Source: Collimonas fungivorans (lineage in GTDB: Bacteria; Pseudomonadota; Gammaproteobacteria; Burkholderiales; Burkholderiaceae_D). Taken from it: a DNA stretch of 64,000 nucleotides. Both the position numbers and the translations under genes were made by a program. Below the pieces are notes generated by a model that worked only from the letters and a program-made list of their open reading frames with translations, searched no databases and had not been told where the DNA came from. Shown one piece after another: positions 45,713 through 55,768 of the stretch. The DNA is taken from assembly GCF_001584145.1 (NCBI RefSeq), contig NZ_CP013232.1:3224001-3288000 (forward strand). Direction: 5' to 3'. The number at the start of each line of letters is the position of its first letter. The first letter of the stretch is position 1.

Positions 45713-48175
45713 CTATCTTTTACGCTTGCTGGATTTCGTGAAGGCTTTCGGCGCCCGCGTCTTTTCTGCGACGCTGGCGGTCTTGGCCTTCTTGGTCTTG
45801 CTTGGAGCAGTGGTCTTGGCAGCAGTCGTAACTCTGCTGCTGCCGGTCTTTTTCGGCGGCGCAGCCTTGCCGCCGGCCTTCGGTTTGGCGCCCCGGCCTT
45901 GTTCATTGTCGGCGCGCCGCGCTTCATTCTTGAGTACGGTCTTGATGCCCGGCTCGTTGACCAGGCGCAGGTCTATCTTGCGGGCGTCCAGGTCAACCCG
46001 GCTCACCTGCACCGTGACCCGGTCGGTCAGCTGGTAACGGATGCCGGTGCGTTCGCCGCGCAGTTCGTGACGCGCTTCGTCGTACTGGAAATAATCCGCG
46101 CCGAGCTCGGTGACGTGCACCAGGCCTTCGATGTACAAGGCGTCGAGCTGGACAAAAATGCCGAACGTGGCGACGCCGGAAATCACGCCGGTGAACTCTT
46201 CGCCCAGCTTGTCGCGGATGAAATAGCACTTGAGCCATGCTTCGACATCGCGCGAAGCTTCGTCGGCGCGCCGTTCATTGGCGGAACAATGGACGCCAAG
46301 CGCTTCCCATACCGCCAGGCTGCCCTCATTCCTCTTCTTGCCCGCAGCCTTGTCTTCCGCCTGTTTCTTGCGGCCGGCCGGCGACAGCATGGTGTTCAGA
46401 GAACTGGTGTCGAAACCCTTTGGTTCATAACGCTTGCCTTGCAGGATCGCCTTGATGGTGCGATGGGTCAGCAAGTCCGGATAGCGCCGGATCGGGCTGG
46501 TGAAATGCGCATACGATTCATACGACAAGCCGAAATGGCCGATGTTTTCCGGGCTGTAGACCGCCTGCTGCATGGAGCGCAGCAGCATGGTCTGCAGCAG
46601 CAAGGCGTCCGGCCGTGCCTTGATCTTCGGCATCAGGGCGGCATAGTCGGAGGCGGACGGCGTATCGCCGCCGGCCAGCGTCAGGCCGACCTGCTTGAGG
46701 AAGGTGCGCAGCACCGCCAGCTTTTCCTTGGTCGGATGGGCATGGATACGGAACAGGCCAGGATGCTTGTGGCGTTCCATCAGGTCGGCGGCGCAGACGT
46801 TGGCCGCCAGCATGCACTCTTCAATCACCTTGTGCGCATCGTTGCGGGTGCGCGGCAGGATTTTCTCGATCTTGCCGGCGGCGTTGCAGACGATGTAGGT
46901 CTCGGTGGTCTCGAAATCGATGGCGCCGCGCGCCTGGCGTGCTTGCAGCAAGGCGTGGAACACTTCATACAGGTGCAGCAGATGCGGCACCAGGCCGGGA
47001 CGCTTGGCGGCTTCCGGGCCCTTGGTATTACCCAGGATGGCCGCTACTTCTGTATACGTCAGGCGTGCCGCCGAATGGATCACCGCGGGATAGAACTGGT
47101 AAGCCTTGATTTCGCCCTTGGCGCTGATCACTGCATCGCACACCAGGGTCAGGCGATCGACATCCGGATTGAGCGAGCAGAGGCCGTTGGAGAGTTTCTC
47201 CGGCAGCATGGGGATCACGCGGCGCGGGAAATACACCGAGGTGCTGCGCTCCAGCGCATCGACATCCAGGGCGTCGTTAGGCTTGACGTAATGGCTGACG
47301 TCGGCGATCGCCACGATCAGGCGGTAGCCGTTGGCGCGGCCGATCTTGATCGGTTCGCAATACACGGCGTCGTCGAAGTCGCGCGCGTCTTCGCCGTCAA
47401 TCGTCACCAGCGGCACGTCGCGCAGGTCGACGCGGTCGCCCAGGTCGGCCGCGCGCACTTCGCCCGGCAACTTGGCGGCCAGTTTCTTGGCAGCTTCGGA
47501 AAACTCGTGCGGCACGCCATATTTACGTACGGCAATTTCGATTTCCATGCCCGGATCGTCGATATCACCAAGGATCTCGACAATCTTGCCGACCGGCTGG
47601 GTATAACGCGAAGGCTGCTCGGTGAGCTGGACGCTCACTACCTGGCCGGCCTTGGCCTTGCCCGGCGATCCCGCCAGGATGATGTCCTGGCCGATGCGCT
47701 TGTCTTCGGGGGCGATCACCCAGACCCCGTTTTCATTCAGCAAACGGCCGATCACATGGGTATTTGCCCGCGACACCACCTCGACGATAGTCCCTTCAGG
47801 ACGGCCGCGGCGGTCGGTGCCGATGATGCGCGCCTGCACCCGGTCGCCATGCAGCACTTTCTGCATTTCCTTTTCAGGCAGGAAAACGTCGTCGCCGCCC
47901 TCGTCCGATATCAGGAAGCCGAAACCGTCGCGGTGACTGCTGACGCGGCCTTCGATAAAACCAGGGGAATTGGTCAGCTTGTAGACGCCACCGCGGTCGG
48001 GCTTGATCTGTCCGTCGCGCTCCATGGCATTCAGGCGGCGCGTCAAACCGTCCATTTCATCAGGTTTGACGCTAAGCGCGGTAGCCAGGGCAGCGGCGTC
48101 TTGCGGCTCGGCGGAGGTGCGCAAAAGGCCGAGAATTTCCTCCCGGCTGGGGATAGTGTAGGAATATTGGCTCAA
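45713..48175 (-). CDS. rnr: Ribonuclease R
   Basis: 820-aa 3'-5' exoribonuclease of the RNB family. Domains in order: N-terminal HTH ([24 protein letters not shown]), cold-shock domains ([16 protein letters not shown]), the RNB catalytic domain with four Asp in [34 protein letters not shown], an S1 domain ([21 protein letters not shown]) and a Lys/Ala-rich basic tail. Degrades structured RNA and takes part in trans-translation-linked decay. It is co-transcribed with rlmB and lies divergent from tRNA-Leu(CAG). Confidence 0.96.
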   Translation of the reverse strand: MSQYSYTIPSREEILGLLRTSAEPQDAAALATALSVKPDEMDGLTRRLNAMERDGQIKPDRGGVYKLTNSPGFIEGRVSSHRDGFGFLISDEGGDDVFLPEKEMQKVLHGDRVQARIIGTDRRGRPEGTIVEVVSRANTHVIGRLLNENGVWVIAPEDKRIGQDIILAGSPGKAKAGQVVSVQLTEQPSRYTQPVGKIVEILGDIDDPGMEIEIAVRKYGVPHEFSEAAKKLAAKLPGEVRAADLGDRVDLRDVPLVTIDGEDARDFDDAVYCEPIKIGRANGYRLIVAIADVSHYVKPNDALDVDALERSTSVYFPRRVIPMLPEKLSNGLCSLNPDVDRLTLVCDAVISAKGEIKAYQFYPAVIHSAARLTYTEVAAILGNTKGPEAAKRPGLVPHLLHLYEVFHALLQARQARGAIDFETTETYIVCNAAGKIEKILPRTRNDAHKVIEECMLAANVCAADLMERHKHPGLFRIHAHPTKEKLAVLRTFLKQVGLTLAGGDTPSASDYAALMPKIKARPDALLLQTMLLRSMQQAVYSPENIGHFGLSYESYAHFTSPIRRYPDLLTHRTIKAILQGKRYEPKGFDTSSLNTMLSPAGRKKQAEDKAAGKKRNEGSLAVWEALGVHCSANERRADEASRDVEAWLKCYFIRDKLGEEFTGVISGVATFGIFVQLDALYIEGLVHVTELGADYFQYDEARHELRGERTGIRYQLTDRVTVQVSRVDLDARKIDLRLVNEPGIKTVLKNEARRADNEQGRGAKPKAGGKAAPPKKTGSSRVTTAAKTTAPSKTKKAKTASVAEKTRAPKAFTKSSKRKR

Positions 48176-48279
48176 AAGGCTATTTTCAACAGGTTGTTAT
48201 TCATCAATGGTTAGTGTAACGGAGGATTATGACATTCTCCTAACCAAGCAATTTATATCTACATATCGTTATGACTAGG

Positions 48280-48307
48280 TTGACTTATTCGTACATTAGC
48301 TTATAAT
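48280..48307 (+). promoter_or_regulatory. Sigma-70 promoter of tRNA-Leu(CAG)
   Basis: TTGACT (48280-48285) and TATAAT (48302-48307) are 16 bp apart, and the tRNA starts 14 nt after the -10 box. It is the cleanest housekeeping promoter in the window. Confidence 0.8.
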
Positions 48308-48320
48308 CTCGCTCTCTCAA

Positions 48321-48405
48321 GCCCACGTGGCGGAATTGGTAGACGCGCATGGTTCAGGTCCATGTGCCGCAAGGTGTGGGGGTTCGAGTCCCTCCGTGGG
48401 CACCA
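48321..48405 (+). tRNA. tRNA-Leu (anticodon CAG)
   Basis: Class II tRNA of 85 nt with encoded CCA. Acceptor GCCCACG pairs with CGTGGGC, anticodon loop TTCAGGT gives CAG, and T-arm GGGTTCGAGTCCC is standard. Confidence 0.96.
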
Positions 48406-48666
48406 TATACCATAGACTAGACCTTCGTATGCAAATACGGGGGTCTAGCTCTCCGCAAAATTCCCAGTACTTTACCGAGCTGATCCGGAGTACATGGTGG
48501 ATATCAGCATTCGCCGGGCATCGCGGCGCGCCATGCGCGCAAACACGATGCATATTATCAGCAAATTGCATTAATCCAGGCACAGCAAGTCTCGAGCGGT
48601 TATCGGCTCGCCATGACTGCATCCAATCCGAATCCGGTGGAAACGGGCGGCAATGCCGCCCCCGTT

Positions 48667-49302
48667 CTATTGAAATGGATTGATCATCACTTTCTGCGGG
48701 TTGACTGCGGCTGCAGCCGGGAGCTCGGCATCGATTACCTGATAGAAGGCATTGCCGGTATCGGCGATATTCCAGGTGCTCAAGATCACATGGTAGCCGC
48801 TGCGGCCAGCCGGAATGGTGCAGCTATGCTTCACATGGGTATTGCTGACCGGCGCAAAACCGCCTTTGATGACGCAGAACGGCTGCAAGTCGAACGAGGC
48901 GCGGCTCAGTTTCTGGTTCGGATTCCAGCCTTGCCTGGTGATGTAATAGCGCCAGTCCTGCGTCATGTGGCCGGCGGTAAAGTACCAGGTGAAATCGTTC
49001 TGCCCGGCTTTCAAGACCACCCTTTTCCATCGCCCCGTGGTCTGGGTATTCAACTCCGCAAACTGCGCCAGCCCGGCGGCTGCAATCGTGCCGTCGGCCG
49101 GCCCCGCAGCCGGGAACCCCTTCGGCCCCTCGACGCTTTACGGTTCATATTGCACCGCCCCGCACGCAGTATTTTCCTGCGTCTTGCACATGAACGCGCG
49201 CGATTTGGGCGCATCGATGTAGCCGTGCGCCTGCGCCAGCAGCGGCGCCGCCAGCGCCAGCAACAAGGTGAGCCTGGACGGACAAGACCATGCTTTTTTC
49301 AT
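48667..49302 (-). pseudogene. AA10 lytic polysaccharide monooxygenase, interrupted by one in-frame stop
   Basis: Chitin-active LPMO of the CBP21 type. Signal [25 protein letters not shown] is followed by the mature N-terminal copper-binding histidine ([15 protein letters not shown]). After CGAVQYEP a TAA at 49138-49140 stands where relatives have CAA (Gln). The same frame continues without a gap through SVEGPKGFP, FTWYFTAGHMTQDWRYYITR (second copper histidine), RASFDLQPFC and WNIADTGNAFYQVID to 48667. One C-to-T change therefore breaks an otherwise complete ~210-aa gene. GGAGG lies 4 nt before the start. It may be a fresh pseudogene or a base-calling error. Confidence 0.9.
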
Positions 49303-49520
49303 TGGACCTCCGGAAAAGTGAGAATTTGAATACACGGAACGGCTGCCAGCCGACCAATTCTCTGGCCAAGCCCGGCCGCCGCGTAACTGTCAACGTTGAC
49401 AGTCGCATGGCCGGCATTTCCCATAGCCAAATTCTTTCCAGATTCACCATATAATGAGCGACATCTTGCCCGTTGCATTTTTCAGGCCGCAAGAACATCA
49501 ACGCCATAAGGACATCCACC

Positions 49521-50813
49521 GTGAAACTGACCAACCAAACTGTCATAGCATTGCTGTGGGGCTTGCTCTACCTGGTCACCGGCTACATGTCGCACCAGCT
49601 CAACGGCCCGATTGCGACCACCGGCTATATCTGGCTGCCGGCCGGGGTCACCGTCGCCGCATTCATGCTGACCAGGACCGCGCGCTGGCTGCCTTTGGTG
49701 ATCGGCTTCGTCCTGGCGCAGCTGCTGCTGGGTGTTATCGAAGAACGCAACCTGCTGCGCGTGGCGCTGTTCGCCCTGGATGAAATCGGCATCGCCGCGA
49801 TCGTGGTGGCGCTGGTGCGCAAGGCGCAGCTGCCGATGGAAGGTTTGTATTTCGTGCGCGGCCTGCTGATCGCCGGCGTCGCCTGCAGCGCGGCCAGCGC
49901 CGCCATCGGCGCCGCCTGGTTCACGCTGGTGCAGCACGTGCCGTTCTGGCCGACGGCACGCATCTGGGCTGCATCCGACCTGGTCGGCATCCTGATCGTC
50001 ACGCCGGTGCTGGCCGGCTGGTCGCGTTTCCACGCCATGCGCTCGGGCGGCATGGACCGCAGCGACTTCCTGCTGGGCCTGGCGGCGTTCCTGGCCCTGG
50101 GCGTGACCGCTTTTGTGATTTTCGACGGCAACAGCATCAGCAAGTTTTCGGCCGGCGTCAATTTTGCGCTGACCTACATACCGCTGTTTTTCGCCGCTGT
50201 GGTTACCTTGCTGTGGGGCGGCCGCGGCGGTTCGCTGGCGGTTGCCATGCTAGCCTTTTTCGCCCTGCTCAACACGGTGCAAGGCGAAGGACCGTTTGCC
50301 GCTTTTTCCGACACCTTTTCCAGGCATTCGCTGCTGGAAGCGCAGCTTTACCTTGCCGTAGCCGCCCTGCTCTGCCTGCTGATCAGCGCCCTCAAGACCA
50401 CCCGCGAGCAATTGCACGAAGACGCCGCGCAATGGAAAAGCGACGTCGAACTGGCGCTGGCCGTCAGCCGGCAGCTGGTCTACAGCATCGACCCGCACAG
50501 CAAAAAACTGTGCTGGAACGGCGACCTGCACGGATTGCTGGGCGTAGGCAACACCGCTTTCAGCGAACTCGACCAGGTGCTGGCGCATGTCCATCCCGAC
50601 GACCGCCAGCAATTGCGCAGCCGCTGGCTGGACGACAGCGACGATGACGCCCGCCCCGATTTCGCTTTCCGCCTGCTGTTGCCGGCCGGAGAAGTCAGCC
50701 ATGTCAGCGACATGAGCGCAGTGCTGCTGGACGCCGACGAATCGGTCGCCATGGTGGCCGGCGCCTGGCGCCTCAATCTCAAGGAGGATGCGCAGCAACG
50801 GAGCCGGATATGA
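49521..50813 (+). CDS. MASE1 membrane sensor with PAS-like domain
   Basis: 430-aa protein. Residues ~5-300 form a MASE1 integral-membrane sensory domain (about eight to ten helices; TTGYIWLPAGVTVAAFML, FWPTARIWAASDLVGILIVTPVLAGW, GRGGSLAVAMLAFFALLNT). The C-terminal ~120 residues resemble one PAS fold (LALAVSRQLVYSIDPHSKKLCWNGDL...VHPDDRQQLRSRW). There is no GGDEF, EAL or kinase domain, so it senses but has no visible output. GTG at 49521 is chosen with AAGGA 8 nt upstream. Its stop overlaps the next gene (ATGA), so the hydrolase may be its functional partner. Confidence 0.82.
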   Translation: MKLTNQTVIALLWGLLYLVTGYMSHQLNGPIATTGYIWLPAGVTVAAFMLTRTARWLPLVIGFVLAQLLLGVIEERNLLRVALFALDEIGIAAIVVALVRKAQLPMEGLYFVRGLLIAGVACSAASAAIGAAWFTLVQHVPFWPTARIWAASDLVGILIVTPVLAGWSRFHAMRSGGMDRSDFLLGLAAFLALGVTAFVIFDGNSISKFSAGVNFALTYIPLFFAAVVTLLWGGRGGSLAVAMLAFFALLNTVQGEGPFAAFSDTFSRHSLLEAQLYLAVAALLCLLISALKTTREQLHEDAAQWKSDVELALAVSRQLVYSIDPHSKKLCWNGDLHGLLGVGNTAFSELDQVLAHVHPDDRQQLRSRWLDDSDDDARPDFAFRLLLPAGEVSHVSDMSAVLLDADESVAMVAGAWRLNLKEDAQQRSRI

Positions 50814-51610
50814 GCAGTCGCACCGGCGCCCTGCTGATTCATGGCCTGGGCGGCACCCAATTCGATCTCGGCTCGATGCACAAAGTGCTGCAGCGCGCCG
50901 GCGTGGAAACCCACGCCGTCACCCTGCCCGGCCACGGCGGGCAGCCGGAGGACCTGGTGCCGGTCAGCTACGAAGACTGGCTCGATACGGTCACCGCCAG
51001 CTATCGGGAGCTGGCGCCGCAATACGACACTTTCCACGTAATGGGCATGTGCCTGGGTTCGCTGCTGGCGCTGGCGCTGTGCGAACGGGTGCAGCACAGC
51101 AAAGGCAAGCTGGTGACGCTGGCGCCGCCGGTGTTCATCGACGGCTGGTCGACGCCCTGGTACCGCCAGCTGCGGCACCTGGTGTATTGCATTCCGGGTG
51201 TCGCAAGCAGGATGAAAGTCGAAGAAGACGAACCGTTCGGCATCAAGAACGCCACGGTGCGCGCCATCGTCAAGGCCAAGTTCGCGCGCGGCGACAATTT
51301 CCATTATCGCTGGGTGCCGCTGGCATGCATCCGCCAGGTCGACCGCCTGCGCAAGAAGGTACTGGCCGGGGCCCACAGGATTACCTGCCCAACCCTGGTG
51401 GTGCATGCGCGCGAGGACGAACTGACCAGCCTGAGATCAGCCGAGTTCCTGCAGGCGACATTGCCCGACGTGCGCGTGGTGGTGTTGGAAAACAGCTACC
51501 ACATGATTTGCGTCGACAACGACCGCGAACAGGTCACCAACAGCGTGCTGGAATTTTTCGGCTATCCTCCGGCGCCGCCGCGGCGGGTGCGCGGCGCCGA
51601 CAAAGCCTGA
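50810..51610 (+). CDS. Alpha/beta hydrolase with a cysteine nucleophile
   Basis: 266-aa alpha/beta-hydrolase. HGLGG near residue 11 forms the oxyanion region; the nucleophile elbow reads GMCLGS, so Cys 81 replaces the usual serine. The acid is in VVHAREDELTS and the histidine in ENSYHMICVDND. Cys nucleophiles occur in dienelactone hydrolases and PHA synthases, but this protein is too short to be a PHA synthase. The substrate is unknown. It is translationally coupled to the upstream MASE1-PAS gene and converges on the patatin gene. Confidence 0.85.
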   Translation: MSSRTGALLIHGLGGTQFDLGSMHKVLQRAGVETHAVTLPGHGGQPEDLVPVSYEDWLDTVTASYRELAPQYDTFHVMGMCLGSLLALALCERVQHSKGKLVTLAPPVFIDGWSTPWYRQLRHLVYCIPGVASRMKVEEDEPFGIKNATVRAIVKAKFARGDNFHYRWVPLACIRQVDRLRKKVLAGAHRITCPTLVVHAREDELTSLRSAEFLQATLPDVRVVVLENSYHMICVDNDREQVTNSVLEFFGYPPAPPRRVRGADKA

Positions 51611-51632
51611 CACTCGTCGTGCGGCGGCAATC

Positions 51633-53959
51633 CTAGAATACCCGTCCCAGTTGCAGGTACAGATTCCAGACGCCGCGCGGCGCGATCGCCGCGCCGAAAT
51701 ACAGGGGGCCCATGAAACTGCTGCCGCCCAAAAATACGCTCACGCTTTTCTTGTATGGTCCGGTGCCGAAGCCATCGCGGGTCGACCATACATCGCCTAC
51801 TTCCAGGCTGCTGCCCAGCACTGTATTGCGCAGCCCAGGCAAGTCGAGCTCCGGCATGTCGCGCAGATACGTCAGGCGGCTATATAACAGATAGTTGCCA
51901 GTAAACTGGTCCGGAGCGTAAGCCGACAAATGCTGAAATCCACCTAAAGAAAATCCTAGTCCGCCATTGCCGCTGGCATCGTTCGATTCGTTGCCATAAG
52001 TACCTGCCGCTTCTAGCGCCAGGTTAAGCGTATTGCGGCCGCGGCTGACCGCCCACAGCGCCTTGCCCTGGGCATCGCTATAACTGTTCGCGGCGCCGCC
52101 AAGGCCGATATTGCTGACCGCGGACAGGTAATATCCTTTGCGCGGGAATAGCGGATCGTCGAGTTGATCGATGGTGAGCTGAGCACGGATCACCGGCTGG
52201 TTCACCCGGAATTTATCGAAAATGGTGTCGACGCCGAGCAGATGCGCAAAGTCGTCCGGCAAGTTATAAGCAGGGGCTGCTGTCAGCCATTGATAATTCA
52301 CGCCGGCGCGAAACTCCCCCAGCCGTCCGATCGGGATGCCGAGGTCGACGCCGACCCTGGTGGTATCGACCCGGTACGCAGTCACCGGCACGGTTTTTGA
52401 GGTTACCCCGCCTTCATCCGCATAAAGGTCGATATGGCGGCGTCCGTATTCGGCATAAGGCGCTACGTACAGGCCCACGGTATTCCATATCGGCTGCCGC
52501 AGTTCGGTATGCAAGCTCGCCTGTTTGCCTCCCAGCACGACATCGTTGCGCCACTCCAGGCCACTCTCGGTCAGCCACGGCAAACGATGGCCGATCTGCA
52601 GGTTGAAATCGCCGCGGCCGTCGAAATTGTTCGACACGCCGAGGCCGAACAGCAGGAAATGCGGGCCCCAGGATTTGTCGTCGGCCTCCACTTTCAGTAC
52701 ATTGCGGCCGTTCTCTGTCACCAGCTCCTGCGTCACGCTTTTGAAGTCGCCGTTGGTCGCCAGCCGCGCCACGTCCTTGTTCAGCGCAACCGGGTTATAG
52801 AAATCGCCCTCCTTGACATCCAGCGCCCGGCGCACCACCGCAGCCGGCACCCTGCCGTTGCTGCGGATTTCGATCGCATCGATGTGGGTATCCTGGGCCA
52901 GCACCGGACCGCCGCCGCTGCGCGCCGCCAGATATTCCTTCCATTGCTGCGGCGGCAGGGCCAGCGCGGCCAGCTTGGCGCTCTGGCGTTCGGCGGCGTC
53001 GTAACCGGCCTTGACACCATCTTTGCCGCGCGAAAAATCGGCAAACGACAGGTCGCCGAGATTAGGCTCGATCAAGACATCCTGCTTCTTTAGCGTATCT
53101 ATTTCATGCTTGACGTTCTGCTGGATCAGGATGGTCACCATCTGTTGCGCCACAGCGGTCGGCGATTCCAGGGTGGACGGATCTTGCAGGTCGGTGGCGA
53201 TATTGACCGCGATGATGATGTCGGCGCCCATGCTGCGCGCCAGCGATACCGGCAGATTGCGCACCAGGCCGCCGTCCACCAGGGTGCGGCCATCCAGCTT
53301 GAGCGGCGCAAACAGGCCCGGCACCGCCATGCTGGCGCGGATCGCGCGCGGCAGCGAGCCCTGGCTCAGCACTACCTCAGCGCCGCTGCCGAGATCGGTG
53401 GCCACGGCGCGGAATGGCGTCGGCAGCTTGTCGAAGGAAATATTCGCCGGCAGCTGCGGAGTCCAGTTCTGCAGCAGCGCCAGCAGGTTATTGCCCTGCA
53501 CCAGCCCGCCGGCAGCTTCAGCTTGCCGTCGCCGTAACCGGCCGACAGGCCGATAGGATATTGATAATCGTCCTCGCGCTGGGATTGCGGCAGGTCTGCC
53601 CGCTCATTGCGGTCAAAGGCGATATCGCTCAGGTTGGTCCCGGTCAGGATGCGGTCCAGCTCATCGACCGACAATCCGCTCGCATACAGGCCGCCGACCA
53701 CCGCGCCCATGCTGGTGGCGGCTACATAGTCGATCGGAATATGCATTTTTTCCAGCGCCTGCAATACGCCCAGGTGGGCATACCCGCGGGCGCCGCCGCC
53801 GGACAGCACCAGGCCGATGCGCGGCCGGACTGGGCTTGTAGCGCTATCGGCGGCGGCCGGCGCCGCCGATGCAGGCCGCACCAGCCCAGACAGCATCCCG
53901 GCCAGGCAGACACTGCAAAACAAACGAGAAATGAGGCGATTTCGCTTCGAAAGAGGCAT
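51633..53959 (-). pseudogene. Patatin-like phospholipase with outer-membrane barrel (PlpD type), frameshifted as read
   Basis: Type Vd autotransporter-like protein: signal region, patatin lipase ([16 protein letters not shown] oxyanion motif, [10 protein letters not shown] nucleophile serine, DGGLVRNLPV catalytic Asp), POTRA-like domain and a 16-strand surface-antigen barrel ending YLQLGRVF. The first frame stops matching after KLKLPAG. The second frame takes over at [18 protein letters not shown] near 53500. One missing G in the run around 53505-53510 restores a 775-aa protein. Everything else is intact, so an indel error is likely. Relatives cleave phospholipids outside the cell. Confidence 0.9.
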
Positions 53960-54164
53960 AACTTGCAGAAAAACACCAGATATTGGTGATTGTTAGAGAA
54001 TGAATGCCAGATTATATTTGAATAAGCCTGCTGTTTCCGCAATACATCTCCTGCTTTATATAAACGGGCGCCTATTGAAGCCGCCAGCCGCGCCCTAATA
54101 TGGGCACAAAGCCTGTAAGACGGCTTGTTGCGCCCCTCCACTCTTTTTTCTCACAGGTTCCCCC

Positions 54165-55301
54165 ATGCCTTCGCGCTTTGCCATCGTGCTTGTTCTGTTC
54201 TTGCTGGGCGTGCTGCATGCGCTGATCGGCTGGCTCCTGGTGCCGGCGTTATCGGCCGTCCCGTTCTTGCCGGCGGTGCTGGGCGTCTGGCTGCTGCTGT
54301 CGTTTTTGCTTATTCCCGGCGGCATGCTGGCTCGTGGAATCCAGAGCCAGCCCTTGTCGGACCGCCTGGCCTGGGCCGGCATGCTCGCCATGGGGATATT
54401 TTCATCGCTGCTGCTGGCAACCCTGCTGCGCGAGCTGGCCTTGTGGCTGGCGCCCGTATTTAAGCTGGACCATGATCAATTCGCATTCTGGAGCGCGGTG
54501 GCCGTGCTGTTGCTGGCCGCGGTTTCCAGTCTTGTCGGATTTTTCAACGCGCGCCGCCTGGCGGCGGTGGTCGATGTCGATGTCCCGATCAGCGGCTTGC
54601 CGGCTGCCTTGCACGGATACAGCATCGTGCAGATCAGCGACATCCACGTCGGCCCGACCATCAAGCACAATTACCTGGACGCCATCGTCAGCAAGGTCAA
54701 TACCCTCAAGCCAGACCTGATCGCGGTCACCGGCGATCTGGTCGACGGCAGCGTGCAGGAGCTGGCCGTGCACACGGCGCCGCTGGCCAGGCTGCGCTCT
54801 CGCCACGGCGCTTATTTCGTCACCGGCAACCATGAGTATTATTCGAACGCGCCGGAATGGGTGGCAGAGGTGCGCCGGCTTGGATTGACCGTGCTCATGA
54901 ACCAGCATGTCGTCATCAACCACCAGGGAGCGTCGCTGCTGGTGGCGGGCGTCACCGACTATAGCGCCCATCACTTTGACGAAGCCGAACGCAGCGACCC
55001 GCATGCAGCGCTGGCCGGCAGTCCGCCGCATGTGGCGCTGAAGGTGCTGCTGGCGCACCAGCCGCGTTCAGCGGCGGCCGCAGCCGACGCCGGCTTCGAC
55101 CTACAGCTGTCCGGCCATACCCATGGCGGCCAGTTCTTCCCGTGGAATCTGTTCGTGCCCTTGCAGCAGCCTTATACGGCCGGCTTGAACCGCCTGCGCA
55201 ACCTGTGGGTGTACACCAGCCGCGGCACCGGTTACTGGGGACCGCCGAAGCGGCTGTTTGCGCCATCTGAAATTACCCGCCTGCGCCTGGTGCAGGCCTA
55301 G
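54165..55301 (+). CDS. Membrane-anchored metallophosphoesterase (YaeI-like)
   Basis: 378-aa protein. The first ~135 residues contain four hydrophobic segments (FAIVLVLFLLGVLHALIGWLLV onward). The C-terminal calcineurin-like domain has the metal sites IVQISDIHVGPT, VTGDLVDG, VTGNHEYYSN, LLAHQP and LSGHTHGGQFFPW. Such YkuE/YaeI-type proteins are implicated in lipid or phosphodiester hydrolysis; the substrate is not known. Its stop codon overlaps that of arfB by 4 nt in a tail-to-tail arrangement. Confidence 0.9.
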   Translation: MPSRFAIVLVLFLLGVLHALIGWLLVPALSAVPFLPAVLGVWLLLSFLLIPGGMLARGIQSQPLSDRLAWAGMLAMGIFSSLLLATLLRELALWLAPVFKLDHDQFAFWSAVAVLLLAAVSSLVGFFNARRLAAVVDVDVPISGLPAALHGYSIVQISDIHVGPTIKHNYLDAIVSKVNTLKPDLIAVTGDLVDGSVQELAVHTAPLARLRSRHGAYFVTGNHEYYSNAPEWVAEVRRLGLTVLMNQHVVINHQGASLLVAGVTDYSAHHFDEAERSDPHAALAGSPPHVALKVLLAHQPRSAAAAADAGFDLQLSGHTHGGQFFPWNLFVPLQQPYTAGLNRLRNLWVYTSRGTGYWGPPKRLFAPSEITRLRLVQA

Positions 55302-55735
55302 AGAACTACCTTGCCGCGCATGGCTTTGTCCTTGCCGCGCCGGGTCTTGCTGTCGACCCGCTTCAACTGCGAGCTGCGGCTGGGCGCAGTCGGCCGCCGC
55401 TTCTTGGGAATCACGGTCACGCCCAGCAGCAATTCCTGCAAGCGCAACAGGGCTTCGCTCTTGTTCTTTTCCTGGCTGCGTGACTGCTGCGCCTTGAGCA
55501 CCAGCACGCCGTCCTTGGTAATGCGCTGGTCATTCAGGGCCAGCAGCTTTTCCTGGTAGAACTCTGGCAGCGACGAGGCGCGGATGTCGAACCGCAGGTG
55601 TATCGCCGATGAAACCTTGTTGACATTCTGGCCGCCCGGCCCTTGGGCGCGGACGGCGCTGATCTCGATCTCACTGAGCGGAATCGCGAGTGAATCGGTG
55701 ATATACAGCAGCTTGTCGTCATTACGCGTAAACAT
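55298..55735 (-). CDS. arfB: Peptidyl-tRNA hydrolase ArfB (alternative ribosome rescue)
   Basis: 145-aa class I release-factor-like protein. It has the catalytic GGQ (RAQGPGGQNVNKVSSAIHLRFD) and the basic C-terminal tail (KRRPTAPSRSSQLKRVDSKTRRGKDKAMRGKV) that enters the empty mRNA channel of stalled ribosomes. It hydrolyses peptidyl-tRNA on non-stop ribosomes as a backup of trans-translation. No clear ribosome site is seen at the given start; the N-terminus is nevertheless family-like (ITDSLAIPLSEIEISAVRA). Confidence 0.93.
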   Translation of the reverse strand: MFTRNDDKLLYITDSLAIPLSEIEISAVRAQGPGGQNVNKVSSAIHLRFDIRASSLPEFYQEKLLALNDQRITKDGVLVLKAQQSRSQEKNKSEALLRLQELLLGVTVIPKKRRPTAPSRSSQLKRVDSKTRRGKDKAMRGKVVL

Positions 55736-55768
55736 GCGGAATATTATGGCACGTTGCGCGCTTCAATT

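Noticed and set aside
45899..48214. 771-residue plus-strand open frame opposite rnr
   Set aside because: rnr is certain; the antisense frame is free of stops only because of codon usage.
50810..51610. PHA synthase (because of the GxCxG box)
   Set aside because: It is 266 aa, about half the length of PhaC, and lacks its N-terminal region.
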